From positions 1-55,292 of the forward strand of contig NZ_CP063850.1 in the NCBI RefSeq assembly GCF_015277775.1: a stretch of DNA of 55,292 nucleotides, in the 5' to 3' direction. Positions 6,033 to 14,017 of the stretch are shown here, one piece after another. Under the pieces are notes generated by a model. That model saw only the letters and a list, made by a program, of their open reading frames with translations, was not told the origin of the DNA and searched no databases. The position numbers were made by a program, and so were the translations under genes. Position 1 is the stretch's first letter; each line of letters opens with the position of its first letter. The stretch is from Paludibaculum fermentans (lineage in GTDB: Bacteria; Acidobacteriota; Terriglobia; Bryobacterales; Bryobacteraceae).

Positions 6033-7007
6033 ATGAGTCCTGACCGGCCCGCCGAACCTGGGCCGCCTTGGCAGGGCGCGGATCTCCAACCGCTTCAGCC
6101 CGACCTGGCCGCGATCCGCCGCCTGGTGCTCGACGCCGTCTCCAGCCCCACCACCAAGAAGATGTACGCCAAAGCCCTCGACGACTTCTTCGCCTGGTGG
6201 GCAGGGCAGGGCAGACCCGCTTTCGCCCGAGCCAGCGTACAGGCCCACCGCGCCTGGCTAGAGGAGCAGGGCTACAGCCCGTCGACCATCAACCAACGCC
6301 TGGCGGCGCTCCGCAAACTCGCCCGGGAAGCGGCGCTGAACGGGCACCTGGCGTCCGAGGCCGCCGCCGGCGTCACCCAGGTACCGGGCCTCAAGCAGCG
6401 TGGCGCCAGGGCAGGGAACTGGCTCACCCGGGAACAGGCCCAGTTGCTGCTGGACCGCCCCGATCCGGGCACACTGAAAGGCCTCCGCGACCGGGCCATC
6501 CTGGCTCTGCTGCTTGGCTGCGGCCTGCGCCGCGCCGAGGCTACCGGGCTGGACGTCAACTCTATGGAGCAGCGCGACGGCCGCTGGGTCATCCCCGATC
6601 TCCGTGGCAAGCATGGCCGCCTGCGCACGGTCCCCGTGCCCGGCTGGGTCAAGCACACCGTGGATCTGTGGGTGCAGGCGGCGGGCCTGGCCACGGGCCG
6701 TCTGCTGCGCTCGATGAACCGGCACGGCCACCTGAGCGGAGACTCCCTCTCGCCGAATGCCATTCTGTCGCTGGTCAGCGCCTATGGCGCGCAGTTGGGT
6801 GTGAAGCTCCAGGCGCACGACACCCGCCGCACCTGCGCCAAGCTCTGCCGCGCCGCCGGGGGCGAGCTGGAACAGATCCAACTCCTGCTGGGCCACGCCT
6901 CTATCCTGACCACTGAACGCTACCTGGGCACACGGCAGAATCTGGCCGACGCGCCGAACGACCACATGGGCCTGACGGCGGCTCGCGGCGCCACTGCGAC
7001 ATTATAA
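6033..7007 (+). CDS. Tyrosine site-specific recombinase (XerC/D-like integrase)
   Basis: This 324-residue protein has an N-terminal SAM-like core-binding domain (about 30-115: TKKMYAKALDDFFAWWAGQG) followed by the catalytic domain. All catalytic residues are visible: Arg166 (GCGLRRAE), Lys193 (RGKHGRLRTV), His262 and Arg265 (AHDTRR), His288 (LLGHASI) and nucleophile Tyr297 (TTERYLG). The protein cuts and rejoins DNA through a 3'-phosphotyrosine link. The dif-like site upstream and the plasmid setting point to dimer resolution; integration of the element into a chromosome is the other option. Its TAA stop forms part of the inverted repeat before the toxin-antitoxin pair. Confidence 0.9.
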   Translation: MSPDRPAEPGPPWQGADLQPLQPDLAAIRRLVLDAVSSPTTKKMYAKALDDFFAWWAGQGRPAFARASVQAHRAWLEEQGYSPSTINQRLAALRKLAREAALNGHLASEAAAGVTQVPGLKQRGARAGNWLTREQAQLLLDRPDPGTLKGLRDRAILALLLGCGLRRAEATGLDVNSMEQRDGRWVIPDLRGKHGRLRTVPVPGWVKHTVDLWVQAAGLATGRLLRSMNRHGHLSGDSLSPNAILSLVSAYGAQLGVKLQAHDTRRTCAKLCRAAGGELEQIQLLLGHASILTTERYLGTRQNLADAPNDHMGLTAARGATATL

Positions 7008-7017
7008 TGGTTATAAT
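7001..7017. promoter_or_regulatory. Inverted-repeat operator/promoter of the toxin-antitoxin pair
   Basis: A perfect inverted repeat, ATTATAA (7001-7007) TGG TTATAAT (7011-7017), lies 18 bp before the antitoxin ATG. TATAAT at 7012-7017 could be the -10 box. AbrB-type antitoxins usually bind such palindromes and repress their own operon. AGGAGA at 7024-7029 is the ribosome-binding site. Confidence 0.5.
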
Positions 7018-7035
7018 AATGCCAGGAGAGACGCC

Positions 7036-7260
7036 ATGACTGCCCTCAAACTGACTGCCATTGGAACTTCTTCCGGCGTGGTCATCCCCAAGGAAATGCT
7101 CTCGCGGTTGAAGGTGAAGAAGGGGGACACGCTTTACGCCGTGGAGACGGCGGAGGGCTATCTGTTGACGCCTTACGATCCGGCGATCGACGAGCAGCTC
7201 CAGGCCGGCGAGCAGTTCATGCGAGAGTACCGTGACACGTTCAAAGCCCTCGCGAAATGA
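7036..7260 (+). CDS. AbrB/MazE-type antitoxin
   Basis: This 74-residue protein has an N-terminal SpoVT/AbrB swapped-hairpin DNA-binding domain (LTAIGTSSGVVIPKEMLSRL, then VKKGDTLYAVE) and an acidic C-terminal tail (PAIDEQLQAGEQFMREYRD) that would wrap the toxin. It starts at ATG 7036 after AGGAGA and overlaps the toxin by 4 bp (ATGA). It would neutralise the Doc protein downstream and repress the pair through the inverted repeat at 7001-7017. Its job here is post-segregational killing or stabilisation of the plasmid. Confidence 0.88.
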   Translation: MTALKLTAIGTSSGVVIPKEMLSRLKVKKGDTLYAVETAEGYLLTPYDPAIDEQLQAGEQFMREYRDTFKALAK

Positions 7261-7649
7261 AGGCGCCGCCGCGTTGGATCAGCGAGAAGGCGCTGCTCCT
7301 GCTGCATGAGGAGAGCCTGGCCGCTTTTGGCGGTGCCCGCGGTTTGCGGGACCGGGCGATGCTGGAATCCGCGCTGGCCCGCCCGCTGAACACCTACGCC
7401 TACCGGCCCGGTAGCAGCATTGCGGACCTGGCCGCTTCGTATGCCTACGGCCTGGCCAGAAACCATCCCTTTGTGGACGGCAACAAGCGGGCCGCGTTCC
7501 TTTCCCTCGGCGTGTTCCTGGCCCTCAACGGCCTGCGTCTGGCGGCGGACCAGGTGGACGCCATCCAGACGATTCTGGCGGTTGCGGACGGCTCGCTGGA
7601 CGAACAGGGACTGGCTGCCTGGATTCAGCGCAACAGCGTGCCGAGGTAG
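7257..7649 (+). CDS. doc: Doc/Fic-family toxin (death-on-curing)
   Basis: This 130-residue protein has the usual Doc length. The catalytic Fic motif HPFVDGNKRAAF begins at His70; the family Doc consensus HxFx(D/N)GNKR is complete, so the toxin looks active. Doc proteins phosphorylate translation factor EF-Tu; Fic relatives transfer AMP. The SSIADLAASYAYGLARNHPF context is typical of Doc. It is coupled to the antitoxin by an ATGA overlap. With the partition genes and recombinase it forms the stability module at the border between backbone and EPS cargo. Confidence 0.9.
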   Translation: MKAPPRWISEKALLLLHEESLAAFGGARGLRDRAMLESALARPLNTYAYRPGSSIADLAASYAYGLARNHPFVDGNKRAAFLSLGVFLALNGLRLAADQVDAIQTILAVADGSLDEQGLAAWIQRNSVPR

Positions 7650-7691
7650 CCGGCCCAGGGGTGTCCGCTCCGGGCAGTCTGAATTCCACCG

Positions 7692-7702
7692 GATGCTATA
7701 CT
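7692..7702 (+). promoter_or_regulatory. Extended -10 promoter of epsI
   Basis: GATGCTATACT contains an extended -10 (TGCTATACT) 25 bp before the epsI ATG. GGATGC followed closely by TATA-like hexamers recurs at 9846-9858 and 52606-52618. No TTGACA is visible at the right distance. Confidence 0.4.
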
Positions 7703-7726
7703 GAGGGCGCAATCCCCCTACCAGAC

Positions 7727-8392
7727 ATGGCTACCAAACCCTTTTCTTTTCTAGCTCGTCGGGAGTTTCAGGTGATCACCGCGCTGTTGGTGGTACAGGC
7801 CGCCGCGCTCTACGGTCTTTCGCGCAAGGAAATCACCCCGCCGAAGCCGCCGCTGCGGGAGGTTGCGGACAAGTTCCCCGGCGGTTGGGTCAAGGTGCAG
7901 GAAGGTGTGGTCGAGCAGGAAGTAAGGGATGTTCTGCAGGCGGACGATCTACTCAACCGGACCTATGCCGCGCCGGGCAAGGGAGCGGTCAATTTCTTCA
8001 TTGCCGCCTTTGAGACGCAGCGTGACGGCAAGGCGCCCCATTCCCCCAAGAACTGCCTGCCGGGCGCGGGTTGGATGCCGCTGATTTTCGATCGTCCGGA
8101 GGTCACGATTCCCGGCGAGGCCGCGCCCATCTCCATCAACCGTTACGTCATTCAGAAGGGCAGCAGCCAGTCCATTGTTCTCTACTGGTACCAGGCGCAT
8201 AACCGCGTTGTGGCCAGCGAATACGCCGCAAAAATCTACCTGGTTCTCGATGCCATCCGGTATAACCGCTCCGATACCGCCCTGGTCCGGGTAGTAGCGG
8301 ATGCTTCCGACGGGAACACGGAAGAGGCTACCCGGAGGGCGCTGGATTTCGTCCGGGCGAGCTACCCGCAGCTCAAGCCGTTCATGCCTTAA
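7727..8392 (+). CDS. epsI: EpsI, exosortase-associated protein (DUF3485)
   Basis: This 221-residue protein has one N-terminal membrane segment (about 13-31: QVITALLVVQAAALYGL) and an extracytoplasmic domain with the EpsI pattern: GGWVKVQEG, FFIAAFETQRDGKAPHSPKNCLPGAGW, and the conserved YWYQAHNRVVASEY. EpsI proteins accompany EpsH/exosortase in EPS loci and are sometimes fused to it. Their biochemical role is not settled; a cysteine (NCLPG) and surrounding histidine are conserved. Here it is separate from the exosortase (51547-52476): about 45 kb away linearly but about 10.5 kb if the molecule is circular. I chose ATG 7727 over 7661 because of the promoter at 7692 and the signal-anchor position. 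Confidence 0.85.
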   Translation: MATKPFSFLARREFQVITALLVVQAAALYGLSRKEITPPKPPLREVADKFPGGWVKVQEGVVEQEVRDVLQADDLLNRTYAAPGKGAVNFFIAAFETQRDGKAPHSPKNCLPGAGWMPLIFDRPEVTIPGEAAPISINRYVIQKGSSQSIVLYWYQAHNRVVASEYAAKIYLVLDAIRYNRSDTALVRVVADASDGNTEEATRRALDFVRASYPQLKPFMP

Positions 8393-8412
8393 ACCGGCGC
8401 GCCCGCGAGGCG

Positions 8413-9744
8413 CTACAGCCGGTGGATCTTGTCGGACTGAATTCCCTTTAACGCGTTGCGTGTGTCGACGATCAGGCGCGCTTTCTCCACCACAGCGGCG
8501 TAATCCAGGTTGGAGTGATTGGTGATGATCACCACGCAGTCGGCCGCGGCCAGCGTCTCGTCGCTGTCATCGCTGGTGAACGTCTTCCCTTCCAGCACCA
8601 GAGAACCAACGAAAGGATCGCTGTAGGTGACCCGGGCGCCGCGCTTCTCCAGCAGGTGTATGACATCGAGCGCGGGCGATTCCCGCATGTCGTCGATATC
8701 CTTCTTGTACGCCACGCCGAGAATGTGCAGATGCGAACCGCGCAGGGGCTTGGTCACCTCATTGAGCACGTCCTGGATCTTGTCGGTGACAAACTGCGGC
8801 ATCTGGCCGTTGATGTAGCCGGCCAGTTCGATGAAGCGCGCTTCGATGCCGGACTGTTTGGTCTTCCAGGACAGGTAGAACGGATCGATGGGGATGCAGT
8901 GCCCGCCCAGGCCCGGCCCGGGATAGAACGGCATGAATCCAAACGGCTTGGTGGCCGCCGCGTCGATGATTTCCCAGACATCGATGTTCATCCGGTTGCA
9001 CATGATGGCCAACTCGTTCACCAGCGCGATATTGATCATGCGGAAGGTGTTTTCGAGCAGTTTCACCATCTCCGCCACGCGTGTGGAGCTCACCGGCACG
9101 ACGTGCTCCAGCGCCTGGCTGTAGAACAGGGCGCCGATCTCGGTGCAGGTGGGCGTGATGCCGCCCACGACCTTGGGAATGTTCCTGGTCTGGAATTGCG
9201 GGTTGCCGGGGTCCACGCGCTCCGGTGAGAAGCACAGGAAGAAGTTCTGGCCCACCTTCAGTCCGGTGGCTTCAAAGATGGGCAGCAGCAACTCATCGGT
9301 GGTGCCGGGATACGTGGTCGACTCGAGGATCACCAGGATGCCCGGATGGGCGTGGCGCGCCACCTCCTGCGCGGCGGAGACCACATAGCTCATGTCCGGG
9401 TCTTTCGTCTTGCGCAAGGGCGTGGGCACGGCGATGTTGACGGTGTCGAGCGTGGCGATGGCGGCGAAATCCGTGGTCGCCGAAAGGCGGCCGGCCTCCA
9501 CCAGGGCGCGCACCTCCTCGCCCGGCACGTCCTGTATGTAGCTGATGCCCTTGTTGAGGCTATCTACCTTTGATTGAGAGACATCAATGCCAACTACGGT
9601 GAAGCCTGCCTTGGCATATTCAACGGCCAGGGGCAGGCCGACATAACCTAACCCAACGACGCAGACCCGTGCGGCTTTGGAGGAAATACGCTGCTTCAAC
9701 TCCTCTGGGGAAGTGGGGGGGGTATATGTTGTTGTCAAAGGCAT
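8413..9744 (-). CDS. Nucleotide-sugar dehydrogenase (UDP-GlcNAc/UDP-ManNAc 6-dehydrogenase type)
   Basis: This 443-residue protein oxidises the C6 of a UDP-sugar to the uronic acid using two NAD+. The Rossmann motif is GLGYVGLPL (31-39). The central substrate helix follows, then catalytic Cys283 in GPGLGGHCIPIDP. The C-terminal UDP-binding domain has GVAYKKDIDDMRESPALD. The FMPFYPGPGLGGHCIPID form is closer to WbpA/WecC (N-acetylhexosamine) enzymes than to UDP-glucose dehydrogenase, which agrees with the wecB gene at 525. I chose the internal ATG at 9744 (MPLTTTY) because a start at 9789 adds 15 unconserved residues. It is transcribed divergently from the outer-membrane gene at 9932. Confidence 0.92.
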   Translation of the reverse strand: MPLTTTYTPPTSPEELKQRISSKAARVCVVGLGYVGLPLAVEYAKAGFTVVGIDVSQSKVDSLNKGISYIQDVPGEEVRALVEAGRLSATTDFAAIATLDTVNIAVPTPLRKTKDPDMSYVVSAAQEVARHAHPGILVILESTTYPGTTDELLLPIFEATGLKVGQNFFLCFSPERVDPGNPQFQTRNIPKVVGGITPTCTEIGALFYSQALEHVVPVSSTRVAEMVKLLENTFRMINIALVNELAIMCNRMNIDVWEIIDAAATKPFGFMPFYPGPGLGGHCIPIDPFYLSWKTKQSGIEARFIELAGYINGQMPQFVTDKIQDVLNEVTKPLRGSHLHILGVAYKKDIDDMRESPALDVIHLLEKRGARVTYSDPFVGSLVLEGKTFTSDDSDETLAAADCVVIITNHSNLDYAAVVEKARLIVDTRNALKGIQSDKIHRL

Positions 9745-9845
9745 GTAAAGTTCTGGGCTCGGCGGCCGCCACGAGTCATAGCATAGCAAGGTGCGAAATG
9801 AGGGTACACTGCGGGCTCAGTCATAGCGGAGAGCCGGCGCGCTCA

Positions 9846-9858
9846 GGATGCGTATACT
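9846..9858 (+). promoter_or_regulatory. TATACT promoter for the outer-membrane protein gene
   Basis: GGATGCGTATACT in the divergent intergenic region resembles the epsI promoter. The -10 is TATACT at 9853-9858. The start codon used downstream is either 9872 or, more likely, 9932. Confidence 0.35.
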
Positions 9859-9931
9859 GGCCTGAAGTGGCATGATGAATTGGGGCGTCATGGCTCTAAA
9901 CCCGATGTGTACGAAGGTAGCGGATTCGATC

Positions 9932-11299
9932 ATGCGAAACATATTCCTGCTGGCTGGCATTACGATGCTGGCTGCGAACGCCCAGTTCTCCACACCGCAA
10001 GCATCGTCACCCATGCTCAACACGAGCCAGGATGCGGGGGTCTCGGCCTCCGAGGGGTTTCGTCCCTGGCTGAGCGTGAACGGACTCTACCGGCGGGACG
10101 TGGACAGCACGCTCTCAGGACAGGCTGCGGGCCAGTTCTACCCTAGCCTCTCCGGCGGTCTGTCCGGGTGGAAGAGCTGGCGGACACGGAAGTTGGCGGG
10201 CAGTTATTCCGGATCGGGCACGCACCGCAACGGCGTTTTTGCGGGGCAGGGCAATACGTGGACCCAGAGCCACACCGGAACCCTGCTGTACGAAGAACAG
10301 CTGAACCGGCAATGGTCCGTGGGCGCGTCCCAGCTGGGCGGGATCACCTATGGCGGTTTTGGTTATGGTTCAGCGTTTGGCGTGACGGGCACGCCCGGAT
10401 TGTCGAGTGGCGCAAGCCCCGGCGGCAGTTCCGGTTCAAACCCATCGGGCGTAGGTGACTTCGCCGGCAATGGGGTGGTGGATGGCGAACTGATCGCCAG
10501 CCAGACCAAGTTCTCCGTCAGCTCGAGCAACGTCAATTACCTGGTCACGCAGCGGTTGGCCTTTACCGCGTCCGGGGGTGTTGCGCTGGTGCGGCGAGGC
10601 AGCCAGCAGTTTTCGCAGGACAACTTCCAGGGCTCGGGCAAGCTTGCCTACCAGCTCAACGACCGGGCTCAGATCGGCGGATATTACGTGTACGGCGCGT
10701 ACCGCTATCCCAACCGGTTTGGCGGCATCAACAGCCAGAGCGCGGCGCTCAGCGTGCTGCTGCAACTGTCGCCGTCAAGAACCATTTCCGGCAGCGCCGG
10801 CGCCGGCATGATGAATTCCGAATTCGTCGGACAGGTGGCGATCGATCCGGCCCTGGCCGCCCTGCTGGGCGGTGTTTCGGTGCTGGAAGTGCAGAAGTCC
10901 CGGTTCGTTACCCCCAGTTTCCAGTTCAGCTTTGTCCAGGAGTTGCCGAAAGGGAATTTCTCGCTGAGTGCGGCGCGGGGATTCAATGCGGGCAACGGCA
11001 TCCTGATGGCCGGCGTACGGGACTCTTTCTCGGCTGCTTATTCGCGCCCCCTGAATACGCGGATCGGTTTGACCGCGGCTACCAGCTACCAGCGGCTTTC
11101 CGGCCGCATCGGCACCCTCGGCGTGACTGAGAACGTGCAGGGTGGCATGCTGGTGAGCATCCGCATGGTGGGGTCGCTCAATTTCACCGCGCAGGCGGGT
11201 GCGCGCTACCTGGCTGTGACGACGCAGCCGCGGCGCCGGGAAGTGCTCGCCGGTTTCGGCCTGGCGTGGATGCCCGGTGGAGAGCCCTTCACGTTCTAG
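9932..11299 (+). CDS. Outer-membrane beta-barrel protein, EPS-locus associated
   Basis: This 455-residue protein has a signal peptide (MRNIFLLAGITMLAANAQF, probable cleavage after ANA) and then alternating amphipathic strands rich in Gly, Ser, Tyr and aromatic girdle residues (for example YHVY-like YYVYGAYRYPNRF). A Gly/Ser/Pro-rich loop lies at about 150-175 (SSGASPGGSSGSNPSG). It has no Wza-type secretin features. Barrel proteins of this kind occur in exosortase EPS loci and are thought to let the polymer cross the outer membrane, but the specific function here is unproven. I took ATG 9932 as the start because it begins the signal peptide; in-frame ATGs at 9872 and 9875 would add a poor leader. 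Confidence 0.65.
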   Translation: MRNIFLLAGITMLAANAQFSTPQASSPMLNTSQDAGVSASEGFRPWLSVNGLYRRDVDSTLSGQAAGQFYPSLSGGLSGWKSWRTRKLAGSYSGSGTHRNGVFAGQGNTWTQSHTGTLLYEEQLNRQWSVGASQLGGITYGGFGYGSAFGVTGTPGLSSGASPGGSSGSNPSGVGDFAGNGVVDGELIASQTKFSVSSSNVNYLVTQRLAFTASGGVALVRRGSQQFSQDNFQGSGKLAYQLNDRAQIGGYYVYGAYRYPNRFGGINSQSAALSVLLQLSPSRTISGSAGAGMMNSEFVGQVAIDPALAALLGGVSVLEVQKSRFVTPSFQFSFVQELPKGNFSLSAARGFNAGNGILMAGVRDSFSAAYSRPLNTRIGLTAATSYQRLSGRIGTLGVTENVQGGMLVSIRMVGSLNFTAQAGARYLAVTTQPRRREVLAGFGLAWMPGGEPFTF

Positions 11300-11379
11300 A
11301 TGGACAGTCCCGCCAGCGCCGGTCCCGGCGCCATGGTCCCGTCCTACCGGCGTGTTGAAGTCACTTCCGCAAGCCCTTC

Positions 11380-12549
11380 ATGCTGGTTCTCCTAGCTATT
11401 TTCGCCTTTCTGCTTCTGGCTGGATCGCTGTTTCCCTGGCGCTTCATGGCCGGCCCGGATCCCATCGCGGCGGCCGTTCACGTGCTCCACAGCTGGAACG
11501 AATCGGTAGGGCAATCCAGCCGGCATGATGTCTTCGTCAATCTCGTCATCTACATCCCTATCGGTTTCACCGGGTATCTTTGGGCGGGGTGGCGTTCGGT
11601 AACGGCCCGCACCCTGTTGCCGTTGGCGGCCGGCCTGGGCCTATCGTTTTCAGTGGAAGTACTGCAGCATTACGTGCCGGGCCGTTCACCCGGACTGCTG
11701 GACGTGGTGTGCAATACGGCCAGTACGGCCCTGGGCATCGCGCTGGCGGCGGTGTTTCAGGTTGTCATGGAGTCGCGGCATATCCAGTGGCGGCGGCATT
11801 CCTCCATCCATCTGTCCTCCGCGCTGTTGCTGTTGGCTCTGTGGGTATCGGCGCTGGGCTGGCCGCTGCACGCCTTCCCCCTGGGCATCATCAGCCGCGT
11901 TCGCGTGTTGTTGCGGCCCCAGCCGTGGAACTGGCTCGACTTCCTGGCCGGTGTGATGGCCTGGCTGGTCGCCGGCGGCCTGCTGAGCGCGGTATCGGGC
12001 CCGCGGCTGGCCCGGCGCCTGCTCCCCCTGCTGCTGCCGTCGCTCTACCTGCTGGCCCTGGTATCGCCGGGCCACACCTTCACGCGGTCCAATGCCGCTG
12101 GTGCGCTGCTGGCCACGGTGTTCTTCTGCCTGTTGCCGGAGAGCCGGCGCCGGCCCGCTGTCTGGCTGGCCTGGACCTGGCTGGCCTGGATCGTGCTTTC
12201 CGGCCTCAGGCCGTTCACGCTGGCGGCCGAGCCCATCGCCTTCTCCTGGATTCCCTTCGAAGATATGTTCGGTTCCAACTGGATGGAGTCCATCGGCGTG
12301 TTATTGCAGAAGACCTGGAGCTATGGCGCCATGTTCTGGCTCTTTGCGCACACGCGGCTCAGCCCCCCGGTTTCCCTGGCGATTACGACGCTGGCCCTCA
12401 TCGCCGTCGAGATCGCGCAACGCTGGTTGCCGGGCCGCTCGCCCGGCCTCACCGACCCGGCCATCGGGCTTCTGGCCGCCGCCCTGTTGTGGCTGGTGGA
12501 CCGCCGTTTCCGGGATCAGCGGGTGCTCCTGCCGGGCGGGAGAGGCTAG
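11380..12549 (+). CDS. Membrane protein with two tandem VanZ-like domains
   Basis: This 389-residue polytopic membrane protein has about ten hydrophobic segments. The signature VanZ stretch occurs twice: SVEVLQHYVPGRSPGLLDVV near residue 92 and AVEIAQRWLPGRSPGLTDPA near residue 345. Two VanZ units have therefore been fused or duplicated. VanZ-like proteins in exosortase loci have no agreed function; in Gram-positives VanZ lowers teicoplanin susceptibility. The gene runs toward the flippase gene and the two stop only 4 bp apart, tail to tail. Confidence 0.8.
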   Translation: MLVLLAIFAFLLLAGSLFPWRFMAGPDPIAAAVHVLHSWNESVGQSSRHDVFVNLVIYIPIGFTGYLWAGWRSVTARTLLPLAAGLGLSFSVEVLQHYVPGRSPGLLDVVCNTASTALGIALAAVFQVVMESRHIQWRRHSSIHLSSALLLLALWVSALGWPLHAFPLGIISRVRVLLRPQPWNWLDFLAGVMAWLVAGGLLSAVSGPRLARRLLPLLLPSLYLLALVSPGHTFTRSNAAGALLATVFFCLLPESRRRPAVWLAWTWLAWIVLSGLRPFTLAAEPIAFSWIPFEDMFGSNWMESIGVLLQKTWSYGAMFWLFAHTRLSPPVSLAITTLALIAVEIAQRWLPGRSPGLTDPAIGLLAAALLWLVDRRFRDQRVLLPGGRG

Positions 12550-12553
12550 CGGC

Positions 12554-14017
12554 TCAGGCGGAGCGAAATCCGGGGAGTTGCCGGAGCCACTGGCGGAGAC
12601 GGGCGTCGAACAGCACCACCAGGACGGAATAGATGCCCAGCACGGTGGCGGTGCGAGCCACCAGGGAAAGCAGCAGGCCGGGCGTCTGCACCATCTGCCC
12701 GGCAAAGGCGGCCACGGCTGCCGCTGCGACATAGGTGAGGCAGCGCACCGGCGAGAGCCGCAGGGGCAGCAGGCGGTGAGAGAACCAGCCGTAGAGGGCC
12801 GCCAGCACGATAAAGCCGACGGCGTTGGGGATGACGGCTCCGGCCAGGCCCATGCCCGGCAGCATGATGAAGTTCAGAACGCACTTAACGCCAAACGCCA
12901 CGGCCACCAGGCGGGCCATTTGCATGGTCTTCTTCTGCACCCAGAAGCCGGCGCTGAAGAAGACCGACGCAGCCAGAAACATATAGCCTGCCACCAGCGG
13001 GCCGAGCATGGGCGCGGCGGGGGCGTACTTGGCGGAGTTCACAAAAACGATCAGTTCCCGGGCGGCGGCGAAGGTGACGGCGGTGACGGCGCAGGCGGCG
13101 AGCAGGAATACCTCGAACGTGAGGCCGACAAAACGGCCGGTCGCCTCCGCTCCTTCCCTATGCCAGAGTTTGACGTACATGGGCACCAGCGCCAGGTTCA
13201 GGGGGATCTGCAGGGCTTCCTGGAGAATGATGGCGATGGCGCAGGCGGCGGCGTAGTAGCCGAGGGGTTCGGAGCCGAGATAGTACTGTACGAAGGCGCG
13301 ATCGGCTGAGCCCAGGAGGGTTTGCGCGAGTTCGGAGGCGGCTAGCGGCGCGGCAAATCCCATGGCGCTGCGAAAGAGAGACGGATCGAAGCTGGCGATG
13401 GCCAGGCGGTGGCGCGGGATGTAGAAAACCAGCGCAATGCCGATGACGGCGCTTTCGGCGAAGATGAGCCCCAGCAGCAGATTCTCCGGCCGGCTGCCGA
13501 GCAGGCGCACCATGCTGACGCCAATGATCAGCGAGAGCAGCCGCGTGAGGACGTCCAGGGCATTGAAGGCAAAGGTTTTACCTTCCACGCGCAGGAACCC
13601 GAAGATGGGCGACGCGGCGGCGCGTACGAAAACGAGGCCGGAGGCAAACAGCAGAGCGCGGGCGATGTTGGGCGGAATCCAGTTGGACGTGGGCAGGGCG
13701 AAGAACAGGGCGCAGGCCAGGGAGCAGACGAGGCCGCCAAACGTAGTTCCGAACAGGGCTGTGGAGTAAAGCCGGCGGAGGGAGTCCTCTGAATCGGAGG
13801 ACTCCTCATAAAACCGCAGTATCGCGTTCTGCATGCCCAGTTTGGCGACGGCCAGGGCGACCAGCGTGAAGCGCTGCGCCAGGTTGAGCACCCCGTAATC
13901 GGCTACCGAGAAGAGCCGGGCGTAAACAGGGAACGAGACAAACCCGATGAGAATGGCGAGGCCGCGCCCTGTCAGGTAGTGAGACGACTGCTTTAACAGG
14001 GACTTGAGATTGCTCAT
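12554..14017 (-). CDS. Wzx-type polysaccharide flippase
   Basis: This 487-residue protein has about 12-14 membrane segments and the polysaccharide-transporter (PST/MATE-like) layout: SHYLTGRGLAILIGFVSFPV at the N-terminus, then LFSVADYGVLNLAQ, and SAKYAPAAPMLGPLVAGYMF in the second half. It would flip the lipid-linked repeat unit across the inner membrane for polymerisation by the O-antigen ligase-like protein at 27596. It is the last gene of a minus-strand operon with the acyl-CoA ligase (4-bp overlap) and ACP upstream, so flipping and acyl supply may be co-expressed. Confidence 0.88.
   Translation of the reverse strand: MSNLKSLLKQSSHYLTGRGLAILIGFVSFPVYARLFSVADYGVLNLAQRFTLVALAVAKLGMQNAILRFYEESSDSEDSLRRLYSTALFGTTFGGLVCSLACALFFALPTSNWIPPNIARALLFASGLVFVRAAASPIFGFLRVEGKTFAFNALDVLTRLLSLIIGVSMVRLLGSRPENLLLGLIFAESAVIGIALVFYIPRHRLAIASFDPSLFRSAMGFAAPLAASELAQTLLGSADRAFVQYYLGSEPLGYYAAACAIAIILQEALQIPLNLALVPMYVKLWHREGAEATGRFVGLTFEVFLLAACAVTAVTFAAARELIVFVNSAKYAPAAPMLGPLVAGYMFLAASVFFSAGFWVQKKTMQMARLVAVAFGVKCVLNFIMLPGMGLAGAVIPNAVGFIVLAALYGWFSHRLLPLRLSPVRCLTYVAAAAVAAFAGQMVQTPGLLLSLVARTATVLGIYSVLVVLFDARLRQWLRQLPGFRSA

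Noticed and set aside
9855-9885. Sigma-54 promoter (TGGCAT...TTGG) before the barrel gene, as known for some XrtA loci
   Set aside because: Spacing and the second half do not match TGGCAC-N5-TTGCA; the TATACT box nearby is a better candidate.
12092-13309. 405-residue plus-strand frame spanning the VanZ and flippase genes
   Set aside because: Crosses two real genes, no start signal, low-complexity composition.
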